From DAOUEH01 sp034430515 (GTDB lineage Bacteria > Chloroflexota > Dehalococcoidia > Dehalococcoidales > RBG-16-60-22), in contig DAOUEP010000070.1 in assembly GCA_034430515.1 (NCBI GenBank), positions 1 to 13,361 on the forward strand: DNA of 13,361 nucleotides, given 5' to 3'. Each line of letters starts with the position of its first letter. Positions within the stretch are counted from its first letter, which is position 1. The notes under the pieces are model-generated. The model was not told the origin of the DNA. It did not search any database and worked only from the letters and a program-made list of their open reading frames with translations. Below are positions 7,807 to 13,361 of this stretch, piece by piece. The position numbers and the translations under genes are program-made.

Positions 7807-8951
7807 TTTCCTTTTCTCCCCGCCGCCGTCTTCTCGCGGGCGGGTTTTGCGGCCTTCGTCTTGAGCCGCCCGATGACCGGCTCGCCGCCCATGGGTATCC
7901 AGGCCCTATCGAGGTCGGGGCAGACCAGGCGGATGGAGGCCTCCTCCGAGGATAGATAGAGCATGTCGCCTTTCTCGCCGACGGTGAGCGGCCGGAGGCG
8001 GATGCGGTCGGTGAGGCCAATCATCTCGCCGGTGTGGGCGATGATCACGGCGAAAGGCCCGTTTAAGAGCAGGCTGCCGTAGACCTGCCGCAGCGCCCGC
8101 GACAGGGCCTGCTCGTCGGGAGGCATGCGGGCGATGTCGTCCCAGAAGGGGGCCGCCAGCACTTGAGCGGCAATCTCCAGGGGCAGGTTGTGCTGGCGCA
8201 TCAGCAAGTCGATGGCGTAGGCGATGACCTCGGTATCCGTCTGCATGGTGCACTGGTAGCCGAACTGCTCCAGGTAGCGGCGGTTGATGCCGTAAGAGGA
8301 AATCTCGCCGTTGTGCACCACCGTCCAGTCCAGGATGGAGAACGGGTGCGCCCCGCCCCACCAGGCCGCCGTGTTGGTGGGAAAGCGCCCGTGGGCCGTC
8401 CAGAGGTAGCCCCGGTATTCGTCGAGGCGGAAATACTCGGCGAGCTCCTCCGGGTAGCCCACCCCCTTGAAGACGGCCATGTCCCTGCCCGACGAGAAGA
8501 CGAAGGCGTCGTTGGGCGAGGTGTTGATTTCCATCACCCGCGCCACGATGTAGTCTGCCTCGCTCTGGCCCCGGGGCAAGTTCTGGCCGACGTCCAGGAA
8601 ATAGCGGAAGAGCCGGGGCGGGTTCTTGATGGCTTTAGTAGGGTAGGCGGGCACCTCCTCCTGCGTCACGATGTTGAAATGCCGGCCTAAAAACTCCTCG
8701 GTGGCCTCCTTGTCGGTATTGTCCAGGTACATGATGTGAAAGGCGTAGTGGTCGGCGTGCTCCGGGTAGAGGCCGTAGACGGCGAAGCCGCCGCCCAGGC
8801 CGTTGCCGCGGTCGTGCATGTTGGCGATGGCCTCGATGACGGGGCCGCCGGAAAACGGCGCGCCGGAGGTATCCATGGCGCCGAAGATAGAGCAGGCGTC
8901 GATGACCTTGTCGTCGCCGTAGGTGTTATTTATCAGTCTTAAGTCTTTCAT
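7803..8951 (-). CDS. gltB1: Glutamate synthase class II glutamine amidotransferase subunit
   Basis: Glutaminase module that releases ammonia from glutamine for the synthase subunit. The 382 residues show the N-terminal-nucleophile fold: Cys20 in DACSIFGAMDTSG is the expected nucleophile, followed by WTAHGRFPTNT (185-195), VVHNGEISSY (211-220) and the TDTEV segment with Asp239. Cys20 must become the first residue, so a 19-residue propeptide is predicted to be cut after Ala19; large-subunit glutamate synthases also carry a propeptide. The C-terminal 20 or so residues are rich in Lys and Ala and look disordered. The start follows the upstream FAD gene by 18 bases with only a weak ribosome-binding site, so coupling to that gene is possible. 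Confidence 0.93.
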   Translation of the reverse strand: MKDLRLINNTYGDDKVIDACSIFGAMDTSGAPFSGGPVIEAIANMHDRGNGLGGGFAVYGLYPEHADHYAFHIMYLDNTDKEATEEFLGRHFNIVTQEEVPAYPTKAIKNPPRLFRYFLDVGQNLPRGQSEADYIVARVMEINTSPNDAFVFSSGRDMAVFKGVGYPEELAEYFRLDEYRGYLWTAHGRFPTNTAAWWGGAHPFSILDWTVVHNGEISSYGINRRYLEQFGYQCTMQTDTEVIAYAIDLLMRQHNLPLEIAAQVLAAPFWDDIARMPPDEQALSRALRQVYGSLLLNGPFAVIIAHTGEMIGLTDRIRLRPLTVGEKGDMLYLSSEEASIRLVCPDLDRAWIPMGGEPVIGRLKTKAAKPAREKTAAGRKGK

Positions 8952-8969
8952 GGGTTTTCTCTGGCGCCC

Positions 8970-10313
8970 CTAGTCGCCGATGGGCAGCTCCTCCGGAGCC
9001 TCGGCCCCGGTCGGCAGCAGCTCGGCCTCTTTGGGCAGCGAGGGCAGCCGGTCGCGCCAGGCCGCTTCGGGGATGTTGGCCAGGCCGAAATCGGCGCTGA
9101 CGAGGGCCTCCTTGAAATCGCTCACGTCCACGCCGTCTTTCATCAAGTTATAGATAATGCCGCTCTTTTCGATGTCCCCGGCGAAGACCAGCCCGGCTAT
9201 CCGGCCGTCCTTGATAATCACCTTCTTGTAATTGCCGTTGTCTTTGTTAATCAGCGTCTCGTAGCTCTCGTCCGGCGCGGCCGGGAAACCCGCCGAGACG
9301 ATGTGCAGGCCGAAGTATTTCATGGCGTTCATGGCGGTGCCGCCGGGGTACTCCTCGTCTCTGCCGGCCATGTTCAGCCCGGCCACCCGCCCGCCGTTGT
9401 AGGCGTTGGGCCAGATGGGGGTGAGTCGCTTGCCCTTGATGACGAAATCGTAGGCCTCGGCGCAGTCGCCGCAGGCGTAAATATCCGGGACGGAAGTAGC
9501 CATGCGGCTATCGACGACGATGCCCCGGTTGACCTCGATATCGCTGCCTTCCAGGGCGTCCAGCCGCGGCCGCACGCCGATGGCGACGATGACCATCGCG
9601 GCGGGGAAGGCGCGCCCGTCGTCGAGGGTGACGCCGCTGACCTCGCCGGCGAGGCGGCTTTCGATGGCGGTGGCGGTGTGGCCGGTGATGATGCGCACCC
9701 CGGCCTGCGTGAGGGCGTCCGCCTCCAGCGAAGAAGCCTCCTCGTCGAGGATGGTGTTGAGAATCATGTCCTTCATCTCGACGATGGTAACGATTACGTC
9801 GCGCCGCAGCAGGGCCTCGGTACAGCTTACGCCGATAAGCCCGCCGCCGATGACGACGGCCCGCACCGGCCCGCGCCGGCTCTTGAGAAAGGTATCGATA
9901 GCGCGCGCCTCGTCGAGCTTGTTGAAGGTAAAGACACCCTTGAGGCCGATGCCCTCCATCGGGGGTACGATGGGCGTGCCGCCGGTGGCCAAGAGCAGCT
10001 TCTCCCAGGTAAGAGTGCGCCCGCCGCTGAGCCGGACGGTGTGGGCTTTGGGGTCGAGGCGCTCCACTTTTTCTCCCAGCAGCGCCGTAATGTTGTTCCG
10101 CTCGTAGAAATCGGTGGGGCGGTAGCGGTATTTCGCCACCGGGCCGGGGTCGGCCAGGTAGTTGGAGATGAGCGGCCGCGAGTAGACCGGGTAGGGCTCG
10201 TCGGAGACGATGGTCATCGTCCCGGCGGCGTCCACCTCGCGGATGGCCTCGGCGGCGCCGATGCCCCCGGCCGAGTTGCCGATGATGAGATACTTGATTG
10301 CCTTGTCTGCCAC
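8970..10313 (-). CDS. FAD-dependent pyridine nucleotide oxidoreductase, likely GOGAT electron-input subunit
   Basis: A 447-residue two-dinucleotide-domain flavoprotein resembling NirB and rubredoxin-reductase-type NADH oxidases rather than the usual GltD subunit. The FAD motif is IIGNSAGGIGAAEA (10-23). The NAD motif is VVIGGGLIGVSCTEALL (153-169), followed by acidic Glu179 at the end of strand two, which favours NADH over NADPH. The second FAD contact is DIYACGDCAEA (277-287). The redox-active cysteine found near residue 42 of NADH peroxidases is absent; that segment reads YPVYSRPLIS. Placed directly before gltB1, it probably passes electrons from NAD(P)H to the iron-sulfur clusters of the split glutamate synthase, as suggested for similar gene sets in Thermotoga-like genomes. 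The GTG start is supported by GGTGAT 6 bases upstream. Confidence 0.87.
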   Translation of the reverse strand: MADKAIKYLIIGNSAGGIGAAEAIREVDAAGTMTIVSDEPYPVYSRPLISNYLADPGPVAKYRYRPTDFYERNNITALLGEKVERLDPKAHTVRLSGGRTLTWEKLLLATGGTPIVPPMEGIGLKGVFTFNKLDEARAIDTFLKSRRGPVRAVVIGGGLIGVSCTEALLRRDVIVTIVEMKDMILNTILDEEASSLEADALTQAGVRIITGHTATAIESRLAGEVSGVTLDDGRAFPAAMVIVAIGVRPRLDALEGSDIEVNRGIVVDSRMATSVPDIYACGDCAEAYDFVIKGKRLTPIWPNAYNGGRVAGLNMAGRDEEYPGGTAMNAMKYFGLHIVSAGFPAAPDESYETLINKDNGNYKKVIIKDGRIAGLVFAGDIEKSGIIYNLMKDGVDVSDFKEALVSADFGLANIPEAAWRDRLPSLPKEAELLPTGAEAPEELPIGD

Positions 10314-10379
10314 GATATTATCACCGCCCTGTCTCGTTAAAGGCCGTGTCTGTAAATTACCTCTTAGATACCGTAAGTC

Positions 10380-10748
10380 TTAGTTCTTCACCGTCACTTC
10401 GACGACGTTCTGCCGGGCGATGGCCGTCTCGCCGCCGTTGGTCTTGACGAAGACGTGCATCAGCCCCAGTATCTCGTACTGGCCGTCGGGCAGGGGAGTG
10501 GTGTCCCAGCGCACCGGGAAGTTCTGCGCCCGGTCGGTGGACTCGCCGATTTTAATCCAGGTGTGGGTGCCCTTGCGGCGGAAGTACCAGGGGTTGGCAA
10601 TGCGGACGACGGGCCCGCTGACCTCAAGCTCGGCCATCTCCTGGCGCAGCAGGTCTTCGTCCAGCTCCTCGCGCAATTGCACGGCCCCGGCATAGCTTTT
10701 CATCACCCCGGAAGGTACGATGTAATGCGGTCCCCAGTTATGCGGCAT
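10380..10748 (-). CDS. Small beta-rich protein of unknown function in the GOGAT operon
   Basis: I do not recognise a family. The product has 122 residues and no signal peptide or membrane segment, so it is probably cytoplasmic. Residues 1-45 include an acidic, probably helical stretch (REELDEDLLRQEMAELEV). Residues 46-122 alternate in strand-like fashion, with GPVVRIANPWYFRR, THTWIKIGE, FPVRWDTTPLPDGQYEILGLMHVFV and a final NVVEVTVKN. The PLPDGQYEI turn and closing VEVTV strand recall immunoglobulin-like or fibronectin-like sandwiches. A longer frame reaching 10865 would run antiparallel-free but out of frame through the ferredoxin gene; the ATG at 10748 is chosen because a perfect ribosome-binding site precedes it. 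It contains no cysteine, so it is not itself an electron carrier. Its position between two electron-transfer genes suggests an assembly or docking role. Confidence 0.75.
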   Translation of the reverse strand: MPHNWGPHYIVPSGVMKSYAGAVQLREELDEDLLRQEMAELEVSGPVVRIANPWYFRRKGTHTWIKIGESTDRAQNFPVRWDTTPLPDGQYEILGLMHVFVKTNGGETAIARQNVVEVTVKN

Positions 10749-10753
10749 AATGC

Positions 10754-10761
10754 ACCTCCTT
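10754..10761 (-). promoter_or_regulatory. Ribosome-binding site deciding the start of the small beta-rich protein
   Basis: The minus strand reads AAGGAGGT ending five bases before the ATG at 10748. Its first bases overlap the TAA stop of the ferredoxin gene, so the two genes are probably translated in a coupled way. Confidence 0.85.
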
Positions 10762-11221
10762 AGACCTTGGCGGCGTTTTCCTCCGCCACTTCCGCGTATA
10801 TCAACGCCTCGTTGGGGCAGTTGGCCACGCAGGGCGGTATCTCCTCGTCCTGGCAGAGCTCGCACTTGACCATTATCTGGCGCGCTTCATCCAGCCGGGG
10901 CACCCCCAGCGGGCAGACCAGCACGCAGGTGCCGCAGCCGATACAGCGCTCCTCGTCCACGGTGACCAGAGCGGTCTCCGGGTCGCGGGAGAGGGCGCCG
11001 GTGAGGCAGGCCCGGATGCAGGCGGCGTCGTCGCAGTGCTGGCAGCGCACCGAGAGGGACAGCACGCCGCTCTCGTCAACGCGCAGCCGCGGCAGGGGCC
11101 TGGGCGTCTCCCGCTTGTGCGCCTTAATCAGGTCTTTGGTCCGGGAGTGTTTCAGGCGGCAGTAGACCTCGCAGAGGCGGCAGCCGATGCAGACATCTTC
11201 GTTAACGTAAACCCGTTTCAT
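10760..11221 (-). CDS. Four-cluster ferredoxin-like electron-transfer protein
   Basis: A 153-residue protein with sixteen cysteines in four groups, each suited to a [4Fe-4S] cluster: Cys11, 14, 17, 21; Cys60, 63, 68, 72; Cys93, 96, 99, 103; and Cys120, 123, 131, 135. This layout is that of the HycB/CooF/DmsB class of iron-sulfur subunits. There is no signal peptide, so it acts in the cytoplasm. Such subunits normally join a redox catalytic subunit, and here the partners are the FAD oxidoreductase and the ferredoxin-tailed glutamate synthase core. It may wire NAD(P)H or reduced ferredoxin to GltB2. It is the first gene of the cluster, 43 bases or so after the predicted transcript start. The ATG at 11221 follows GGGAG by about nine bases. 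Which redox partner it really serves cannot be told from sequence. Confidence 0.9.
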   Translation of the reverse strand: MKRVYVNEDVCIGCRLCEVYCRLKHSRTKDLIKAHKRETPRPLPRLRVDESGVLSLSVRCQHCDDAACIRACLTGALSRDPETALVTVDEERCIGCGTCVLVCPLGVPRLDEARQIMVKCELCQDEEIPPCVANCPNEALIYAEVAEENAAKV

Positions 11222-11242
11222 TTGGCTCTCCCAGAGAAGCGG

Positions 11243-11266
11243 TAGGCGGCAACCGTTTACCGCCTA
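11243..11266. promoter_or_regulatory. 24-base imperfect palindrome at the transcript start of the nitrogen cluster
   Basis: The arms TAGGCGG and CCGCCTA flank a 10-base centre that itself is partly symmetrical, giving 20 of 24 symmetrical positions. It begins at the predicted +1 of the minus-strand promoter, so it could be a repressor operator in DNA or a hairpin at the 5' end of the mRNA. A short T run follows on the plus strand, but no plus-strand gene lies upstream for a terminator to serve. Confidence 0.5.
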
Positions 11267-11270
11267 TTTT

Positions 11271-11299
11271 AGAATAGCAGTTTGGCGGCGATTTGTCAA
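11271..11299 (-). promoter_or_regulatory. Sigma-70-type promoter of the nitrogen cluster
   Basis: On the minus strand TTGACA (11299-11294, all six matching consensus) is followed after exactly 17 bases by TATTCT (11276-11271, four of six matching). The predicted start is near 11264, giving a leader of about 43 bases before the ferredoxin ATG. It is the only strong promoter seen ahead of the first gene. Confidence 0.7.
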
Positions 11300-11333
11300 T
11301 ATCCCGTCGCCGGCGGTGACCCCCTTAAAATCT

Positions 11334-11351
11334 AATATTAACAGAATATTT
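11334..11351. repeat. Second 11-base-period repeat, candidate operator between divergent promoters
   Basis: The plus strand carries AATATT at 11334 and again at 11345, i.e. with the same 11-base period as the repeat before amt. Aligned as ATATTA-N5-ATATTT it shares the ATATT core of both amt units. It sits about 78 bases upstream of the minus-strand start and about 73 upstream of the plus-strand start. Because the units are AT-only, chance is a real alternative. Confidence 0.35.
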
Positions 11352-11380
11352 AGCTGGGTGCGGCGTAAATTTATGGCTTG

Positions 11381-11409
11381 TTTACTATCTTACCACTAAT
11401 AATTAGAAT
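11381..11409 (+). promoter_or_regulatory. Candidate promoter of the GAF/HD-GYP gene
   Basis: TTTACT (four of six matching consensus) and TAGAAT (five of six) are separated by 17 bases. The predicted start is near 11416, which leaves a leader of about 116 bases before the ATG at 11532. Confidence 0.5.
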
Positions 11410-11412
11410 TGA

Positions 11413-11427
11413 AAACCAGAGTGGTTT
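11413..11427. repeat. Short inverted repeat at the predicted start of the plus-strand transcript
   Basis: AAACC and GGTTT are separated by AGAGT, spanning the expected +1. It could be a small operator or the first hairpin of the leader. At only five base pairs per arm it may be chance. Confidence 0.25.
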
Positions 11428-11531
11428 CTTAGACCTGTGGCGAGCGCCATGAAGCCGGAATTCCCGCCGTACCGGGCCCGCGGCCAACTGACCTCCGTAC
11501 CGCCGGCCGGACGAAAAGGAAGGTAACGCAG

Positions 11532-12665
11532 ATGATACTTGATACCCCTCAGACGCAGCCGGCCGTCATGCGTCGTCAGGCGGGACAGGGGAGCCGGGGC
11601 AGGGCGGAGGTCCGCCGCGGCGAAATCCCCGCTACCGGCCGGGTTCCCCTCACCCGGCAGATGCTGGAGCAGACCATCCGGATGACCCGGCAGGTGCTTA
11701 AGGCCTCCGCCGCCTTGATACTCCTCTTCCGGGACGACGACCAGGAACTCTACTACGAGGCCGTTTCCGAATCGGTGGGGCGGACGTTGCGGCAGATAAA
11801 CCTGAATATCCAGTACGGTATCGCCGGGCAGGTGACTCGCACCGGCAAGCCCCTCATCGTCAACAATGCCGGCCGTTGCGAGAAGTTCCATAAGCTGATT
11901 GACGATATTACCGGCCACGCCGCCCAGTCCCTCGTCTGCGCCCCGCTGGCGGTGAACCACCGCATCCTGGGGGTAATCGAGGTGCTCAACAAGCTGGACG
12001 GGACGGATTTCAGCGAGCCGGATATGGATGCGGTTATGGCCATCGCCGAGGCGTCGGCCATGGCCATCGAAAACACGCGCTTGTACCAGGGCCTGCGGGA
12101 AGCCTACCGGGATACCATCGCGGCCATGGCGGCGGCGGTGAACGACCGGGACGCCGGCACCCGGGGCCACGCGCAGCGGGTGGCGGAATACGCCCTGCTG
12201 GCCGGCGGCAATCTCTCCCTCGACCGCGACGAGATGGAAACGCTGGAGTACGCCAGCCTCCTGCACGATATCGGCAAGCTGTCCGTCGATGCGGCCGTTT
12301 TAAACAAGTCCGAGAGTCTCGCTTCCAAAGACGAAGCACGGCTGCGCCAGCACCCCGTCACCGGGGCGAAAATGGTGCGGGGGATAGCGCCGCTTGAGGC
12401 GGCCGCCGACCTGATTCGGCACCATCACGAAGCCTACGACGGCAGCGGCTACCCGGAGGGGCTCAAGGGGGAGGCCATCCCGCTGGGGGCGCGGCTGATT
12501 GCCGTTGCCGATGCCTTTGATATCCTGACCACCGACCACGCTGGCCAGCCGGCGCTGAAAACGCCGGACACCATCCGCCAGCTTCAGGAAGGCGCCAATC
12601 ACCAGTTCTGCCCGGTGGCCGTCAGGTCGCTCATCGCCGGGCTGAGCATGTACTTCCACCGCTAA
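11532..12665 (+). CDS. GAF and HD-GYP domain protein, likely cyclic-di-GMP phosphodiesterase
   Basis: A 377-residue soluble signalling protein. Residues 1-38 are low in complexity. A GAF sensor domain covers about 40-182 (IQYGIAGQVTRTGKPLIVNN, APLAVNHRILGVIEVLNK, AIAEASAMAIENTRLY). An HD-GYP domain covers about 190-377. Metal and catalytic positions are intact: His213, His245-Asp246 and Lys249 in LLHDIGKL, His274, the His297-299 cluster, GYP at 306-308 and Asp327. These predict hydrolysis of cyclic-di-GMP, switched by whatever the GAF domain binds. After ADAFDILTTD the usual RPYR is replaced by HAGQP, but the closing helices are present. The ATG follows GGAAGG. It is transcribed away from the nitrogen cluster and a histidine kinase gene follows after 95 bases, so the two may form a signalling unit. 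The ligand is unknown. Confidence 0.9.
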   Translation: MILDTPQTQPAVMRRQAGQGSRGRAEVRRGEIPATGRVPLTRQMLEQTIRMTRQVLKASAALILLFRDDDQELYYEAVSESVGRTLRQINLNIQYGIAGQVTRTGKPLIVNNAGRCEKFHKLIDDITGHAAQSLVCAPLAVNHRILGVIEVLNKLDGTDFSEPDMDAVMAIAEASAMAIENTRLYQGLREAYRDTIAAMAAAVNDRDAGTRGHAQRVAEYALLAGGNLSLDRDEMETLEYASLLHDIGKLSVDAAVLNKSESLASKDEARLRQHPVTGAKMVRGIAPLEAAADLIRHHHEAYDGSGYPEGLKGEAIPLGARLIAVADAFDILTTDHAGQPALKTPDTIRQLQEGANHQFCPVAVRSLIAGLSMYFHR

Positions 12666-12720
12666 TTGTCCGACCTCTCCATTCCCAGCCATCCGGGTGG
12701 GAGCGCCGCCCCGAAAGGAG

Positions 12721-12726
12721 TATAAT
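12721..12726 (+). promoter_or_regulatory. Candidate -10 box before the histidine kinase gene
   Basis: A perfect TATAAT lies 34 bases before the ATG at 12761, but no good -35 hexamer is found at 16-18 bases upstream (TGGGAG at 17). No hairpin-plus-T-run terminator was found in 12666-12720, so read-through from the upstream gene is also possible. Confidence 0.35.
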
Positions 12727-12760
12727 AGGGGCGACAGGGGGAGAGGTGAGCCGTCAGGAT

Positions 12761-13361
12761 ATGGATGACGTTCCCGGCAGAAACCTACCGCGCCCGGAAG
12801 AGCCTTCCGGGTTGACCCGTTCCGTTCTCCAGTCCGGTAGGAAAGCGGGCCTGCGCGGGCCGCACCTCTGGATAATCATCGCCCTCTTCGGCCTCTTTGC
12901 CTATGTCTATTACGGCGTCCTCACCGCCTATCACGATATCTACGTCATCATCTTTTTCTATCCCCTCATCTACGCGGCCGTTCTCTACCGCATGCGGGGG
13001 GTGCTCGCCGGCGGGGTGGTGCTGCTGGCCATCATCATGCCGCAGGCCTTCCTCTTCGCCGGCGACCTCCTCTCGCTGGCGCGCACGCTCATCTTCGCCC
13101 TGTTCGCCTTCCTGGTCAGCGGCATGGGGGCCACCTTGCTCAACTACCTGGAGCACCAGCTGGACGCCTACCGGGAAATCCTCGCCCTCAACGAGGAGAT
13201 GAACGTCTACATCCGGCGCCTCAAGCGCACCCAGCAGCAGCTTATCCAGGCGGCCAAGCTCAGCTCCATCGGCCAGCTCTCGGCGGCGGTGGCGCACGAG
13301 CTCAACAACCCCCTGGCCGGGGCGCTGGTCTATACCCGGCTGATGGGCGAGAAGCTGGCCC
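12761..13361 (+). CDS. Membrane sensor histidine kinase, 3' end cut by window edge
   Basis: The first 200 residues are visible and run without interruption to the edge. Four hydrophobic segments lie at about 36-55, 59-75, 81-99 and 106-125 with almost no loops between them, so sensing is likely within the membrane rather than outside the cell. A helical linker (about 128-165) leads to the dimerisation and phosphotransfer helix with SSIGQLSAAVAHELNNPLAG, in which His179 is the expected phosphorylation site. The ATPase domain is beyond the window. The ATG at 12761 follows GAGGTGAG with a longish spacer; an in-frame GTG at 12746 behind AGGGGGAG is an alternative start adding five residues. Its partner regulator is not in the window. 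The upstream pseudo-receiver regulator is an unlikely partner because it lacks a phosphorylatable Asp. Confidence 0.85.
   Translation, partial: MDDVPGRNLPRPEEPSGLTRSVLQSGRKAGLRGPHLWIIIALFGLFAYVYYGVLTAYHDIYVIIFFYPLIYAAVLYRMRGVLAGGVVLLAIIMPQAFLFAGDLLSLARTLIFALFAFLVSGMGATLLNYLEHQLDAYREILALNEEMNVYIRRLKRTQQQLIQAAKLSSIGQLSAAVAHELNNPLAGALVYTRLMGEKLA

Larger units (their letters stand above)
11222..11531. other. Divergent intergenic region, 310 bases
   Basis: This gap separates the minus-strand nitrogen cluster from the plus-strand GAF/HD-GYP gene and contains no convincing coding sequence. It is locally AT-rich between about 11267 and 11415. It holds one promoter facing each way, an 11-base-period repeat between them and an inverted repeat at each predicted transcript start, all listed separately. 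The remaining leader of the plus-strand gene, about 11430-11531, is GC-rich with a short inverted repeat (TGGCG-AG-CGCCA) and two copies of CCGTACCG. I do not recognise a riboswitch in it. Confidence 0.7.

Noticed and set aside
10749..10865. N-terminal extension of the small beta-rich protein to 10865
   Set aside because: It overlaps the ferredoxin gene in another frame, is arginine/glycine-rich as expected of an out-of-frame reading, and the ATG at 10748 has a perfect ribosome-binding site.
11243..11270. Intrinsic terminator on the plus strand (GC-rich palindrome then TTTT)
   Set aside because: All genes to the left are on the minus strand, so there is no plus-strand transcript to end; the location at the minus-strand +1 fits an operator or leader hairpin better.
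11416..11531. Cyclic-di-GMP or other riboswitch in the leader of the GAF/HD-GYP gene
   Set aside because: The leader is GC-rich with small hairpins but I cannot match it to a known riboswitch core.
11403..12266. Minus-strand open frame opposite the GAF/HD-GYP gene
   Set aside because: The plus-strand frame has clear GAF and HD-GYP motifs; the minus frame has none and would run across the divergent promoter region.

Overview
This window is a compact, GC-rich bacterial chromosome segment, roughly 60% GC by eye. It holds a nitrogen-assimilation gene cluster on the minus strand and the start of a signalling pair on the plus strand. No tRNA, rRNA, insertion sequence, CRISPR array or phage-like gene was seen. 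The Bacillus-type (alpha) glutamine synthetase, the glutamate synthase split into three archaeal/Thermotoga-like subunits, and the nadE-glnA-glnB-amt order would fit an anaerobic lineage such as a Dehalococcoidia-like member of Chloroflexota. That placement is inference from family resemblance, not a search result.

The minus-strand cluster runs from about 11221 down past base 1. It starts with a 16-cysteine ferredoxin-like protein, a small unrecognised beta-rich protein and a pyridine-nucleotide/FAD oxidoreductase. Three glutamate synthase subunits follow: glutaminase domain, FMN/iron-sulfur core and GXGXG domain. Next come an OmpR-type regulator, the ammonium transporter Amt, the PII protein GlnB, glutamine synthetase GlnA and the glutamine-dependent NAD synthetase NadE, which is cut by the left edge. 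Spacing is very tight: 4-base ATGA overlaps at gltB1/gltB2 and amt/glnB, 1 base between gltB2 and gltB3, and 12 bases between glnA and nadE. Only two gaps look able to hold strong promoters: 11222-11531 (a TTGACA/TATTCT promoter with 17-base spacing) and 4738-4852 (upstream of amt).

The cluster makes biochemical sense. Amt brings in ammonium and PII senses nitrogen state and gates Amt. GlnA makes glutamine, and the split GOGAT turns glutamine plus 2-oxoglutarate into glutamate with electrons probably delivered by the FAD and ferredoxin subunits. NadE spends glutamine to make NAD. The regulator lacks the usual phosphorylation residues: its acidic pair is Ala-Arg, the acceptor Asp is Glu52 and the Lys is Ser101. 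It therefore resembles, by logic though not provably by descent, the phosphorylation-independent OmpR-family nitrogen regulator GlnR of Actinobacteria. An exact 7-base direct repeat with 11-base period lies just upstream of a candidate amt -10 box, and a similar 11-base-period repeat lies midway between the two divergent promoters near 11340. These are candidate operators for it.

The plus-strand part (11532 to the right edge) encodes a GAF/HD-GYP protein, a likely cyclic-di-GMP phosphodiesterase, and the first 200 residues of a membrane histidine kinase.
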